Positions 1 to 5,809 of a stretch of 22,341 bases of DNA are shown here, piece after piece. The notes beneath the pieces are model-generated. The model was not told where the DNA came from, did not search any database, and saw nothing but the letters and a program-made list of their open reading frames with translations. The translations under genes and the position numbers were made by a program. Numbering within the stretch: position 1 is the first letter of the stretch; each line of letters opens with the position of its first letter. The stretch is taken from contig CAJUQF010000022.1 in assembly GCA_910588315.1 (NCBI GenBank), forward strand, positions 1-22,341. Direction: 5' to 3'. Source of the stretch: an uncultured Christensenellaceae bacterium. Lineage in GTDB: Bacteria; Bacillota; Clostridia; Christensenellales; Pumilibacteraceae.

Positions 1-52
1 ACCGACCCCCACCTTATCAGGGTGGTGCTCTAACCTGCTGAGCTACATTCCT
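1..52 (-). tRNA. tRNA-Ile(GAT), 3' part cut off by window edge
   Basis: On the minus strand the sequence starts AGGAATG, then TA, a D arm GCTC...GAGC, and an anticodon arm CCACC-CTGATAA-GGTGG whose loop gives anticodon GAT (isoleucine). The variable region GGGTC and the first bases of the T stem follow, and then the window ends. Starting with A, as E. coli tRNA-Ile(GAT) does, places T8 and A9 correctly. It is the last visible unit of a cluster led by tRNA-Ala. The acceptor 3' half and T arm cannot be checked, so intactness is assumed. Confidence 0.8.
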
Positions 53-71
53 TTACTTATTGAATTATTGC

Positions 72-171
72 GGCGCACATGCGCCATGTCGAATCACGAC
101 CCCGCACCTTATAACCGCTTCGCGGTTGCTGCGTAACAAGGTGGTACTCTGACCTGCTGAGCTACATTCCT
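72..171 (-). pseudogene. tRNA-Ile-like degenerate unit with hairpin insert in the anticodon loop (copy nearest tRNA-Ile)
   Basis: The 5' half matches the neighbouring tRNA-Ile almost base for base: AGGAATG, TA, a D arm GCTC...GAGT, and the 5' anticodon strand CCACC. The anticodon loop then carries a 24-nt insert (plus-strand 113-136) containing the perfect stem-loop AACCGC-GAA-GCGGTT, after which ATAA-GGTG resumes. The 3' half is not tRNA-like: after GGGGTCGTGATTCGA it runs into the near-palindrome GGCGCATGTGCGCC (72-85), and there is no acceptor strand complementary to AGGAATG and no CCA. I call it a tRNA-derived pseudogene or tRNA-like element; decoding is unlikely. Confidence 0.6.
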
Positions 172-190
172 TTACTTATTGAATTATTGC

Positions 191-288
191 GGCGCTCGCA
201 CGCCTTGTCGAACCACGACCCCGCACCTTATAACCGCTTCGCGGTTGCTGCGTAACAGGGTGGCGCTGACCTGCCGGACTACATTCCT
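191..288 (-). pseudogene. tRNA-Ile-like degenerate unit with the same hairpin insert (copy nearest tRNA-Ala)
   Basis: This is a second copy of the same construction: AGGAATGTAG, a more decayed D arm, CCACC, the same 24-nt insert in the anticodon loop (plus-strand 232-255), ATAAGGTG, and a T-arm-like GTGGTTCGA. It then diverges into the stem GGCG-TGCGAG-CGCC (191-204). There is no 3' acceptor strand and no CCA. Because both copies share the insert and the altered 3' half, the changes predate the tandem duplication. The D arm has lost the GCTC/GAGC pairing, so this copy is the more decayed of the two. Confidence 0.6.
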
Positions 289-377
289 TTATACTTTTTA
301 AATTATTGTCGGCTATATAATAAAATTCGTTGCATTGCATACAGCCGAAACGCATTACCGAGTAACAAGTTATGTAG

Positions 378-453
378 TGGTGGAGATTAGCGGACTCGAA
401 CCGCTGACCCTCTGCTTGCAAAGCAGATGCTCTACCAACTGAGCTAAATCCCC
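378..453 (-). tRNA. tRNA-Ala(TGC)
   Basis: A complete 76-nt cloverleaf lies on the minus strand. The acceptor GGGGATT pairs with AATCTCC (one G-T), the D arm is GCTC...GAGC, the anticodon arm is TCTGC-TTTGCAA-GCAGA with anticodon TGC, and the T arm is AGCGG-TTCGAGT-CCGCT. The discriminator is A, and the 3' CCA is encoded (378-380). It is the first gene of the minus-strand tRNA cluster, about 10 nt downstream of a strong promoter, with about 90 bp before the next tRNA-like unit. Confidence 0.97.
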
Positions 454-464
454 ATGCAAGCGAT

Positions 465-493
465 ATGATAACAAATTTCGGACTCAATGTCAA
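465..493 (-). promoter_or_regulatory. Strong sigma-70/sigma-A promoter of the tRNA cluster
   Basis: On the minus strand there is a perfect -35 TTGACA (488-493), a 17-bp spacer, and an extended -10 TGT-TATCAT (hexamer 465-470). Transcription would start a few bases before tRNA-Ala, which begins at 453. The spacing and near-consensus hexamers make this the best promoter in the window, as expected for stable RNA. Confidence 0.85.
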
Positions 494-504
494 CCGTTTT
501 GACA
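488..504. promoter_or_regulatory. Inverted repeat over the tRNA promoter -35 (operator-like)
   Basis: TGTCAA-CCGTT-TTGACA is a perfect 6-bp inverted repeat with a 5-bp spacer. Its left arm is the -35 hexamer of the minus-strand tRNA promoter, and it sits between the divergent tRNA and polA promoters. It could be an operator, or it could be two face-to-face -35-like hexamers by chance; the plus-strand TTGACA has no good -10 at 17 bp. Confidence 0.3.
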
Positions 505-594
505 TATCTAATCGGTTATTTTACTTTTTCGTATGATTATCGCTATGACAAATAATTATCAAAATATTATTTTGAAAATTACAAGCCCGACGTA

Positions 595-623
595 TTGCGC
601 TTTTCGTTTATTTGTTATATACT
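595..623 (+). promoter_or_regulatory. Promoter of polA, placing +1 at or near the ATG
   Basis: -35 TTGCGC (595-600), a 17-bp spacer and -10 TATACT (618-623). The expected start point, about 7 nt after the -10, falls at about 630, which is the A of the polA ATG. No Shine-Dalgarno sequence is visible before that ATG, so the transcript may be leaderless. Confidence 0.6.
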
Positions 624-629
624 ATCTCT

Positions 630-3125
630 ATGGAAAAAGACAGTTTTATTGTTATCGATGCAAATTCGCTCGTCAATCGCGCGTTCTTTGCGATGCCGGG
701 CATGACTACGACGCGCGGCGAACCGGTCGGCGCGATCTACGGTTTTACGACGATGCTCGTAAAGCTTATCGAGACTTACAGTCCGCGCTATATCGCAGCG
801 GCGTTCGACGTTCATGCGCCCACATTCAGGCACAAGATGACGCCTATTTACAAAGCGACGCGTAAACCGATGCCACTCGAATTGCGTACGCAGATGGATA
901 TGCTGAAAAATCTGCTCGGTGCAATGGATATTAAAATGTTCGAACTTCCGGGTTACGAAGCGGATGATATAATAGGCACGCTCGCAAAACGCTCGCCTGT
1001 TTTTACTTATATCCTTACCGGCGATCGCGACAGCTTGCAACTCGTCAATACGAACACACACGCGCTGCTTACCAAAAAAGGCATTTCGGAAATACTCGAC
1101 GTATCGCCGGATAACGTAAAAGACGTGTTCGGTGTAAACGCGGACCGCGTAATAGACTTCAAAGCGCTCGCCGGCGACTCGTCGGATAATATTCCCGGCG
1201 TTGCGGGCATCGGCGAAAAGTCCGCCGCGGACCTTCTCGCTAAATACGATTCGCTCGACGGGATATATTCTCATCTCGACGAAATAACCGGCAGTCGACA
1301 CGACAAACTCGCCGCAGGCAGAGACAATGCGTATCTGTCGTACAAGCTCGCCGAGATCGTGACCGACGTGCCTGTCGAATTCGACATCGAATCGTGTGCG
1401 TTCGCCTATCCGTTCAATGCCGAAGTACGCGATATATTTTCCAAACTCGAATTCAAATCGCTCTTATCGCGTCCCGAACTGTTTTCCACCGCAAAATCAA
1501 GCGCGCCGCAAATAAACATCGAGGCGACGGAACATGTCACGCTCGAATCGCCTGCCGAACTCGATGCGCTTATAAGATCGTTCGCATCGCGTGCGCCGGC
1601 GTTTTTGCTCGCGCAGGACGGACTGCACATAGCGTTCGATGGCAAGACGGACTATTTTGCGCCCATTGCCGACACGCTTATGAGCGTATTCACTCTCGAA
1701 GGATGCGTAAACGCGCTCGCGCCCGTGCTTTCGCTTAAAGCGGTAACGTTCGGATTGAAGAACTTGCTTCATGCTTTCGCGCCTGCGGCTGTTCCGAATG
1801 CCGACGACGTCGCGCTCATGGCATATCTGTTGGAATACAGGTTGACGCCGACTACCGCCGCGGAACTGTTCGCGCTGCGCGACGAGTGCTTATTGGAACT
1901 CGGATCGCGCGGTATGCTCGGACTGTACAACGACATCGAACTGCCGCTGTTGCGCGTGCTGTTCGACATGGAAACGCACGGGTTCACCGTAGATCGCGCT
2001 CGGCTCGACGAGATCGATCTCAAATTTTCCGAACTCGAACAGGCAAACGTCAAGCGCATACGCAAACTGTCCGACAGCAACATAAATCTCAACTCGCCAA
2101 AACAGCTCGCCAAACTGCTTTTCGACGATATGGGTATCCCGTATCCGGAAAAGAATGCCAAGACCTACTCTACCAAAGCAGAGGTACTGCAAAAGCTTTC
2201 CGGCGAGTACGAGATCGTGGACGAGCTACTTAAATACAGATTCAATTCCAAACTGAAATCGACGTTTATCGACGGCGTGCGAAAGGCGCTGTCGCCGCGC
2301 GGTACCGTTCATACGAGTTTCAATCAGACGCTTACCACTACCGGCAGACTGTCGTCGACCGATCCCAATCTTCAGAACATTCCCACCCGCACGGACGAGG
2401 GGCGCTTGCTCCGATCCATGTTTGTGGCAAGCCCCGGCAACGTACTTGTCGACGCGGACTATTCGCAGATCGAGCTTAAACTGCTCGCGCATTTTTCCGC
2501 CGATCCGAAAATGGTCGACGCGTTCAACTCGGGCGGCGATATCCACACATCCACTGCCGCAGAAGTGTTCGGCGTAAACATCGACGACGTGACGCCGCAA
2601 ATGCGCCGCGACGCGAAAGCGGTCAACTTCGGCATCGTTTACGGGATAAGCAATTACGGACTGAGTCAAAACATACACATCGCACCCAAAAAGGCCGACG
2701 AGTATATCAAGCGCTATTTCGAGCGATTCCCTGCCGTAAAGTCATATCTGGACGGACTTATCGCCGCCGCAAAAAAGCGCGAATATGCGGTAACGATGTT
2801 CGGACGGCGGCGCGCCATTCCCGAACTCAACTCGGCAAAGTTCACCGAGCGCAAATTCGGCGAACGCGTCGCTATGAATACGCCGCTCCAAGGCAGCGCC
2901 GCGGACATAATAAAGATCGCTATGATCAAAGTTAAAAACCGGCTCGACGGCATGAAGTCCAAGCTTATCATGCAGGTCCACGACGAACTTATCGTCGACA
3001 CTGCGCCGGACGAGATCGACGCGGTAAAAGGCATACTGCGCAACGAAATGGAAAGCGCGGTCGATCTATCCGTGCCGCTCGGCGTGGACATCGCCGTCGG
3101 CAAAAACTGGATGGAGTGCAAATAG
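630..3125 (+). CDS. polA: DNA polymerase I
   Basis: PolA fills gaps and removes RNA primers in lagging-strand synthesis and excision repair. I chose the ATG at 630 (831 residues); an in-frame TTG 18 bp upstream has no ribosome site and overlaps the promoter. The N-terminal 5'-3' exonuclease (about 1-290) shows VIDANSLVNRAFF, GYEADDIIG, GDRDSLQLV and the helix-hairpin-helix stretch GDSSDNIPGVAGIGEKSA. The middle 3'-5' exonuclease-like region lacks the acidic DxE motif (LLAQDG at the expected place), so proofreading is probably lost, as in Bacillus PolA. The C-terminal polymerase has motif A DADYSQIEL, motif B RRDAKAVNFGIVYG and motif C QVHDEL. coaE follows 5 bp after the stop, a common Firmicutes pairing, although mutM, often between them, is absent. 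Confidence 0.97.
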   Translation: MEKDSFIVIDANSLVNRAFFAMPGMTTTRGEPVGAIYGFTTMLVKLIETYSPRYIAAAFDVHAPTFRHKMTPIYKATRKPMPLELRTQMDMLKNLLGAMDIKMFELPGYEADDIIGTLAKRSPVFTYILTGDRDSLQLVNTNTHALLTKKGISEILDVSPDNVKDVFGVNADRVIDFKALAGDSSDNIPGVAGIGEKSAADLLAKYDSLDGIYSHLDEITGSRHDKLAAGRDNAYLSYKLAEIVTDVPVEFDIESCAFAYPFNAEVRDIFSKLEFKSLLSRPELFSTAKSSAPQINIEATEHVTLESPAELDALIRSFASRAPAFLLAQDGLHIAFDGKTDYFAPIADTLMSVFTLEGCVNALAPVLSLKAVTFGLKNLLHAFAPAAVPNADDVALMAYLLEYRLTPTTAAELFALRDECLLELGSRGMLGLYNDIELPLLRVLFDMETHGFTVDRARLDEIDLKFSELEQANVKRIRKLSDSNINLNSPKQLAKLLFDDMGIPYPEKNAKTYSTKAEVLQKLSGEYEIVDELLKYRFNSKLKSTFIDGVRKALSPRGTVHTSFNQTLTTTGRLSSTDPNLQNIPTRTDEGRLLRSMFVASPGNVLVDADYSQIELKLLAHFSADPKMVDAFNSGGDIHTSTAAEVFGVNIDDVTPQMRRDAKAVNFGIVYGISNYGLSQNIHIAPKKADEYIKRYFERFPAVKSYLDGLIAAAKKREYAVTMFGRRRAIPELNSAKFTERKFGERVAMNTPLQGSAADIIKIAMIKVKNRLDGMKSKLIMQVHDELIVDTAPDEIDAVKGILRNEMESAVDLSVPLGVDIAVGKNWMECK

Positions 3126-3130
3126 TTTTT

Positions 3131-3772
3131 ATGAGATACAAAAGAAACCTGCGCGATATCGAACGCGCCGCCGACCTGCCCGCGCGCGTCGTAGGGCTGA
3201 CCGGCGGGATAGGCAGCGGCAAAACGATCGCTACCGATACGCTGAAAACCGCAGGCTATACGGTTATCGACGCAGACGAAATTTCGCGCACGCTTTTTGC
3301 CGCCGGCAGCGACGGAGAACGCGAACTAATAAAACTTTTCCCGCAAGCGAAAAACGGCAAAAGGCTCGACCGCAAGGTTTTACGCGCGATAATAAGCGCA
3401 GATCCAAAGGCACGCACCAAGCTGAACGATTTTACTCACCCGCTTATCGTAGCCGAGATAAAACGCCTGCTTGCTAAAGCTACACCGCCTATCGTGCTAT
3501 CCGCACCGTTGCTGTTCGAAAGCGCGCTCGGCACGCTCTGCGATAAAACCGTGTGCGTATACTGTCCGCGCGACGTGCGCGTAGCGCGCATAGTTTTACG
3601 CGACGGCGTCACTGAAAAACTCGCGGCGGATATAATCGACGCTCAAATCCCGGATACGGAACGCTGTACTCTCGCCGATTACATCGTCCCGTCGAACGTA
3701 CCGCAAGAAGAATTTATCGACGAGATCGTAGAACTGTTCGAGACGGTGTGCGTCAAACCGCATACAAAGTAA
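3131..3772 (+). CDS. coaE: Dephospho-CoA kinase
   Basis: CoaE phosphorylates the 3'-hydroxyl of dephospho-CoA with ATP, the last step of coenzyme A synthesis, in the cytosol. The protein has about 213 residues, near the family norm of 200. It has a P-loop GLTGGIGSGKT, then VIDADEISRTLF (the DAD substrate/lid-side motif), HPLIVAEI, and APLLFESAL, all characteristic of CoaE. An N-terminal extension of about 16 residues precedes the P-loop strand. The ATG at 3131 is 5 bp past the polA stop, so translation is probably coupled. GGAG at 3113-3116 is 14 nt upstream, rather far. A GTG at 3116 overlapping polA is an alternative start. An intrinsic terminator follows directly. Confidence 0.95.
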   Translation: MRYKRNLRDIERAADLPARVVGLTGGIGSGKTIATDTLKTAGYTVIDADEISRTLFAAGSDGERELIKLFPQAKNGKRLDRKVLRAIISADPKARTKLNDFTHPLIVAEIKRLLAKATPPIVLSAPLLFESALGTLCDKTVCVYCPRDVRVARIVLRDGVTEKLAADIIDAQIPDTERCTLADYIVPSNVPQEEFIDEIVELFETVCVKPHTK

Positions 3773-3786
3773 TTTTCATAAAACGC

Positions 3787-3825
3787 AAATACGCGTCTAT
3801 CGATTCACTCGACGGACGCGTATTT
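3787..3825. terminator. Bidirectional intrinsic terminator between coaE and the hydrolase gene
   Basis: A perfect 11-bp stem, AAATACGCGTC (3787-3797) with GACGCGTATTT (3815-3825), encloses a 17-nt loop that can itself form TCGA/TCGA. T/A-rich flanks occur on both sides. It lies between two convergent genes, coaE ending at 3772 and the hydrolase stop at 3856, so it can serve both. Confidence 0.75.
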
Positions 3826-3855
3826 GATTTATAATATTTATTGTATCGACCGAAG

Positions 3856-4350
3856 TTAAATGCAAGACATATCATTTATCGCTTCGATAATGCAGCCGTT
3901 GCGCTTGTAATAGTCTAACATTTCCGGTATCTTTTTCTTATCATAACTTGTAATACAATCGGAAAGAACGTGAACTATATATCCGCTTTTCGCCATATTG
4001 TAGCAAGTCGATTTTACGCAAGCGGCGGCGTCCGCTCCCGCGACATAAAACTCGCCGATCTCTCTCTTTTTTATAAAATCGGCAAACGCTTCGCTTGTCA
4101 GCGCATTGCCTTTACTTTTAACGAAAATATTATCGGAAACGATTTTCATTTCGGAGACCAATTCCGCACCGCGCGTATCCGGTTTGAACGTTCGTGTCCC
4201 TGCCGATAAGTTGTTATGCTTTATATAAACTACGGGAATATTATTTTCCACAGCCCGATCGATAGCGGTATTGATATCACCGATGATTTCTTTGTAGTTT
4301 TTCGTAATATCGTTTTGAATATCTATAACGACTAATGCTTTATTTCCCAT
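3856..4350 (-). CDS. Isochorismatase-family cysteine hydrolase
   Basis: The protein is a cytosolic alpha/beta hydrolase of the isochorismatase/nicotinamidase superfamily, about 164 residues. The catalytic triad is visible: Asp10 in ALVVIDIQND, a lysine at 78 or 80 in FVKSKGNAL, and Cys111 in GADAAACVKST, where the loop before Cys usually carries a cis-peptide. An ATG exists four codons upstream (4362), but the ATG at 4350 has GGAG six bases before it, inside that extension, and begins directly before the first beta strand; I prefer it. The substrate cannot be told: relatives act on nicotinamide, isochorismate, carbamoyl or ureido compounds. It is monocistronic, with its own promoter (4418-4446) and a hairpin in the 5' leader. 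Confidence 0.85.
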   Translation of the reverse strand: MGNKALVVIDIQNDITKNYKEIIGDINTAIDRAVENNIPVVYIKHNNLSAGTRTFKPDTRGAELVSEMKIVSDNIFVKSKGNALTSEAFADFIKKREIGEFYVAGADAAACVKSTCYNMAKSGYIVHVLSDCITSYDKKKIPEMLDYYKRNGCIIEAINDMSCI

Positions 4351-4375
4351 TTGCGACTCCATACCGAATTAACGC

Positions 4376-4406
4376 ATATAACGGCAAATCGACTTCGCCG
4401 CTATAT
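4376..4406 (-). promoter_or_regulatory. Hairpin in the 5' leader of the isochorismatase-family gene
   Basis: On the minus strand, ATATAGCGGC pairs with GCCGTTATAT (10 bp, one G-T) around an 11-nt loop. The stem begins about 5 nt after the predicted transcription start and ends about 25 nt before the chosen start codon. It has no T-run after it, so it is not a terminator; a stability element or regulatory leader is possible. Confidence 0.45.
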
Positions 4407-4417
4407 TGAGTTTTTAT

Positions 4418-4446
4418 ATTATATCACAAACAGTCGTAAAGCGCAA
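4418..4446 (-). promoter_or_regulatory. Promoter of the isochorismatase-family gene
   Basis: On the minus strand, -35 TTGCGC (4441-4446), a 17-bp spacer and a perfect extended -10 TGA-TATAAT (hexamer 4418-4423). The start would be near 4411, giving a leader of about 60 nt. The -35 is the same TTGCGC as for polA. Confidence 0.75.
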
Positions 4447-4470
4447 TAAATATAACGAACATTGCTTTTG

Positions 4471-4974
4471 TCACAGCGTCGAATAGACCTTGCGCGCAAG
4501 CGAAATGTTTTTCAAATACCCTGCCGTTTCGGGAAATATCTTTTCACCCGAAAGAAATTTACGTGCATTCGTTTCGCCCGCATTGTACGCCATGAGCGCC
4601 GCGGTTTCGTCGCCGTCAAACCTGTCGATAAGCGTACGCAAATAATAGCAACCGCAGCGCAGCGACGTTTTGGCGTCGTACGGATCGCCGTCCGTCATGT
4701 CGAGTGCGGTCGCGCACGACGCAAAGGTCTCGGGCATGAGTTGCATAAGTCCCATAGCGCCTTTGTTCGATTTCGCATACCTATCGAATCGACTTTCCGC
4801 CCACACGACGGATTTTACGAGATCGGTATCGAGATCGAACTCCTCTGCCGCTGCCGCAAGTTCGCTCGAATATTTATTGGGAAATACCGCGCATACCGTG
4901 ATCGCCGCAACGACGACGGCCGCACAAAGCGCGGCAACGCCTATCATCGCCGCGCGCATAACTTTTTTTCTCAT
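4471..4974 (-). CDS. Membrane-anchored lytic transglycosylase (SLT domain)
   Basis: The protein cleaves the glycan strands of peptidoglycan between MurNAc and GlcNAc at the outer face of the membrane. It has 168 residues. The N-terminus MRKK plus a hydrophobic stretch (about 6-30) forms a membrane anchor or signal peptide. The SLT/lysozyme-like domain follows, with the catalytic Glu60 in VVWAESRFD, the family signature KGAMGLMQLMPET, and MAYNAG near the end. I chose the ATG at 4974 because it opens directly at the basic/hydrophobic anchor; a start at 5055 would add 27 polar residues and cross a hairpin. No good Shine-Dalgarno is visible. It is separated by about 800 bp of repeats from parC upstream. 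A weak bulged hairpin at 4438-4468 may end its transcript. It is close to clostridial YjbJ/CwlP-type SLT proteins. Confidence 0.9.
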   Translation of the reverse strand: MRKKVMRAAMIGVAALCAAVVVAAITVCAVFPNKYSSELAAAAEEFDLDTDLVKSVVWAESRFDRYAKSNKGAMGLMQLMPETFASCATALDMTDGDPYDAKTSLRCGCYYLRTLIDRFDGDETAALMAYNAGETNARKFLSGEKIFPETAGYLKNISLARKVYSTL

Positions 4975-5004
4975 GCTTTTATTGTATGTAACATAACCGA
5001 GAAA

Positions 5005-5034
5005 AATCGGCACGCGTATTATATCGTGCCGATT
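5005..5034 (-). terminator. Terminator-like hairpin just before the transglycosylase gene
   Basis: AATCGGCACG (5005-5014) and CGTGCCGATT (5025-5034) form a perfect 10-bp stem with a 10-nt loop. On the minus strand it ends in TTTTTC; on the plus strand TTTGTTTTGATTTG follows. It lies 30 bp upstream of the transglycosylase ATG. The loop on the minus strand contains TATAAT, a possible -10 without a good -35. It may end read-through from parC, or act as a leader element. Confidence 0.5.
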
Positions 5035-5117
5035 TGTTTTGATTTGACGTATCAAATGACAACTCCGTCTGAAATCATCATATCACATTATTATCGTAAA
5101 ACAATTACATTGTGTAA

Positions 5118-5206
5118 TTCGTATGGCGATCGGACTCTTGACCGCCTGTTCTTTGATTATTGCTTTGCCATAAGCGGAGCGCAAGAGTCTGCGCTCCCTA
5201 CAAACA
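5118..5206. repeat. Dispersed hairpin repeat, copy a
   Basis: One unit of a family running from about TTCGTAGGG to CCCTACGAA, about 85-90 bp, spaced by an AT-rich linker resembling CATCTTTCTGTTATAGC. The left arm has GACTCTTG and the right arm has CAAGAGTC, which pair perfectly. The centre holds TGATTATTGCTTTGCC, shared with the other copies. It does not code for a convincing protein. Confidence 0.8.
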
Positions 5207-5248
5207 TCTTTCTGTTATAGCTTTACGGTAAGCATTTTTATTGTGTAA

Positions 5249-5332
5249 TTCGTAGGGCAGGCAGACCGTCTGCCGTTTCTCGGATTATTGCTTTGCCGCA
5301 AGCGGAGCGCAAGAGTCTGCGCTCCCTACGAA
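5249..5332. repeat. Dispersed hairpin repeat, copy b
   Basis: It starts TTCGTAGGGCAGGCAGACC and ends GCTCCCTACGAA. The outer arms TTCGTAGGG and CCCTACGAA pair. The inner left arm (GACCGTC) no longer matches the right arm (AAGAGTC), though the left arm can pair locally (GGCAGACCGTCTGCC is nearly palindromic). It is followed by the same AT-rich linker as copy a. Confidence 0.8.
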
Positions 5333-5376
5333 CAGCTTTCTGTTATAGTTTTACGTTAAGAAATTATATGTGTAAT

Positions 5377-5408
5377 TCGTATTGGCGATGATTATGCCTA
5401 TCCAAATT
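5377..5408. repeat. Dispersed hairpin repeat, left end only (copy c), abutting the MITE-like element
   Basis: TGTGTAATTCGTATTGGCGATG begins like the other copies, but the sequence changes within about 30 bp, and the TIR-bounded element starts at 5409. The right half of the unit is absent, which fits insertion with deletion or simple decay. Confidence 0.5.
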
Positions 5409-5502
5409 TGTCATTTCGACCGAAGCGCAAGCGGAGCGGAGAAATCTCACTTTTGAAGTGTGTTTCTATCTTATAAGATTTCTCGACAAGCTCGAAATGA
5501 CA
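5409..5502. mobile_element. MITE-like element with terminal inverted repeats
   Basis: A 94-bp element bounded by perfect 11-bp inverted repeats, TGTCATTTCGA (5409-5419) and TCGAAATGACA (5492-5502), with an inner pair GAGAAATCT and AGATTTCTC. It has no open reading frame of its own. The TGTCATTTCGA ends with inner AGAAATCTC arms are of a type often seen between genes in gut Bacteroidetes and Firmicutes genomes. No clear target-site duplication is visible. It could be a non-autonomous transposon remnant or a REP-like element. Confidence 0.65.
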
Positions 5503-5531
5503 CTTATATGGCATTGTCGTTCATTGTGTAA

Positions 5532-5590
5532 TTCGTAGGGCAGGCAGACCCTTGACCGCCGTTACTTTGATTGTTGATTTGCCGTAAATG
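5532..5590. repeat. Dispersed hairpin repeat, left part (copy d)
   Basis: TTCGTAGGGCAGGCAGACCC continuing to CTTGACCGCC and the shared central TTGATTTGCCGTAAATGGAGC. Identity stops at about 5590, where the pairing right arm CAAGGGTCTGC is missing and unrelated sequence begins. Confidence 0.65.
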
Positions 5591-5688
5591 GAGCAACACA
5601 GCAAGCGCCGATATCGATAGTATATCTCCACGTAAGAAAACGCAGGAGGCAGCCGACGAGCCTATACGACGCGAACGGATTGCGCCGG

Positions 5689-5771
5689 AAATTTGTGCGA
5701 CAAGCAGGCGCAGTCGCGAAGCCGTAGTGGAGCTACGTCGAGCGATTGCAACGAACTTGTCGTGCAAATTT
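5689..5771. repeat. Nested-hairpin element downstream of parC
   Basis: The outer arms AAATTTGTGCGACAAG (5689-5704) and CTTGTCGTGCAAATTT (5756-5771) match at 14 of 16 positions. Inside, GCAGTCGC (5710-5717) pairs with GCGATTGC (5742-5749, one G-T), and CGTAG (5723-5727) pairs with CTACG (5733-5737). Three nested stems in 83 bp give a strong cruciform or RNA fold. It lies in the 3' region of parC, 40 bp past its stop. It may be a REP/MITE-type element or a 3' structure protecting the parC mRNA. There is no T-run for a standard terminator. The rest of the parC-to-transglycosylase gap holds repeats only. Confidence 0.6.
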
Positions 5772-5809
5772 TAAGCAATACGTCGCACGAGTATCGGCGA
5801 GGAGGCTAA

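Larger units (their letters stand above)
53..288 (-). repeat. Tandem repeat of about 118 bp made of tRNA-like unit plus AT-rich spacer
   Basis: Units 53-171 (119 bp) and 172-288 (117 bp) lie head to tail with no gap, and the tRNA-Ile at 1-52 follows directly. Each unit consists of a tRNA-like body and a 3' spacer close to GCAATAATTCAATAAGTAA. A diverged form of that spacer also precedes the first unit (about 289-313). The array therefore looks like duplication of a whole gene-plus-spacer segment in a tRNA operon. Confidence 0.75.

Noticed and set aside
131..145. GCGTAACAAGGTGG resembling the 3' end of 16S rRNA
   Set aside because: Only about a dozen bases match; they come from the tRNA-like anticodon stem and insert, with no rRNA context around.
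176..505. Open frame on the minus strand containing GFSSVGRASALQAEGQRFES
   Set aside because: This is the well-known false translation across a tRNA gene; it overlaps tRNA-Ala and the tRNA-like units.
612..614. TTG as polA start
   Set aside because: It overlaps the promoter -10 region and lacks a Shine-Dalgarno; the ATG at 630 opens directly at the conserved exonuclease strand.
4462..5220. Long plus-strand open frame of 252 codons
   Set aside because: It lies antisense to the transglycosylase gene and runs into the hairpin repeats; composition is Arg/His/Phe-rich shadow coding with no domain.
5100..5590. Possible CRISPR array
   Set aside because: Units are about 85-90 bp, imperfect, internally paired and separated by a conserved linker, not short identical repeats with unique spacers; no cas genes.
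5571..5774. Small plus-strand open frame of 67 codons and its antisense partner
   Set aside because: It spans the nested-hairpin element; the inverted repeat explains open frames on both strands, and there is no ribosome site.
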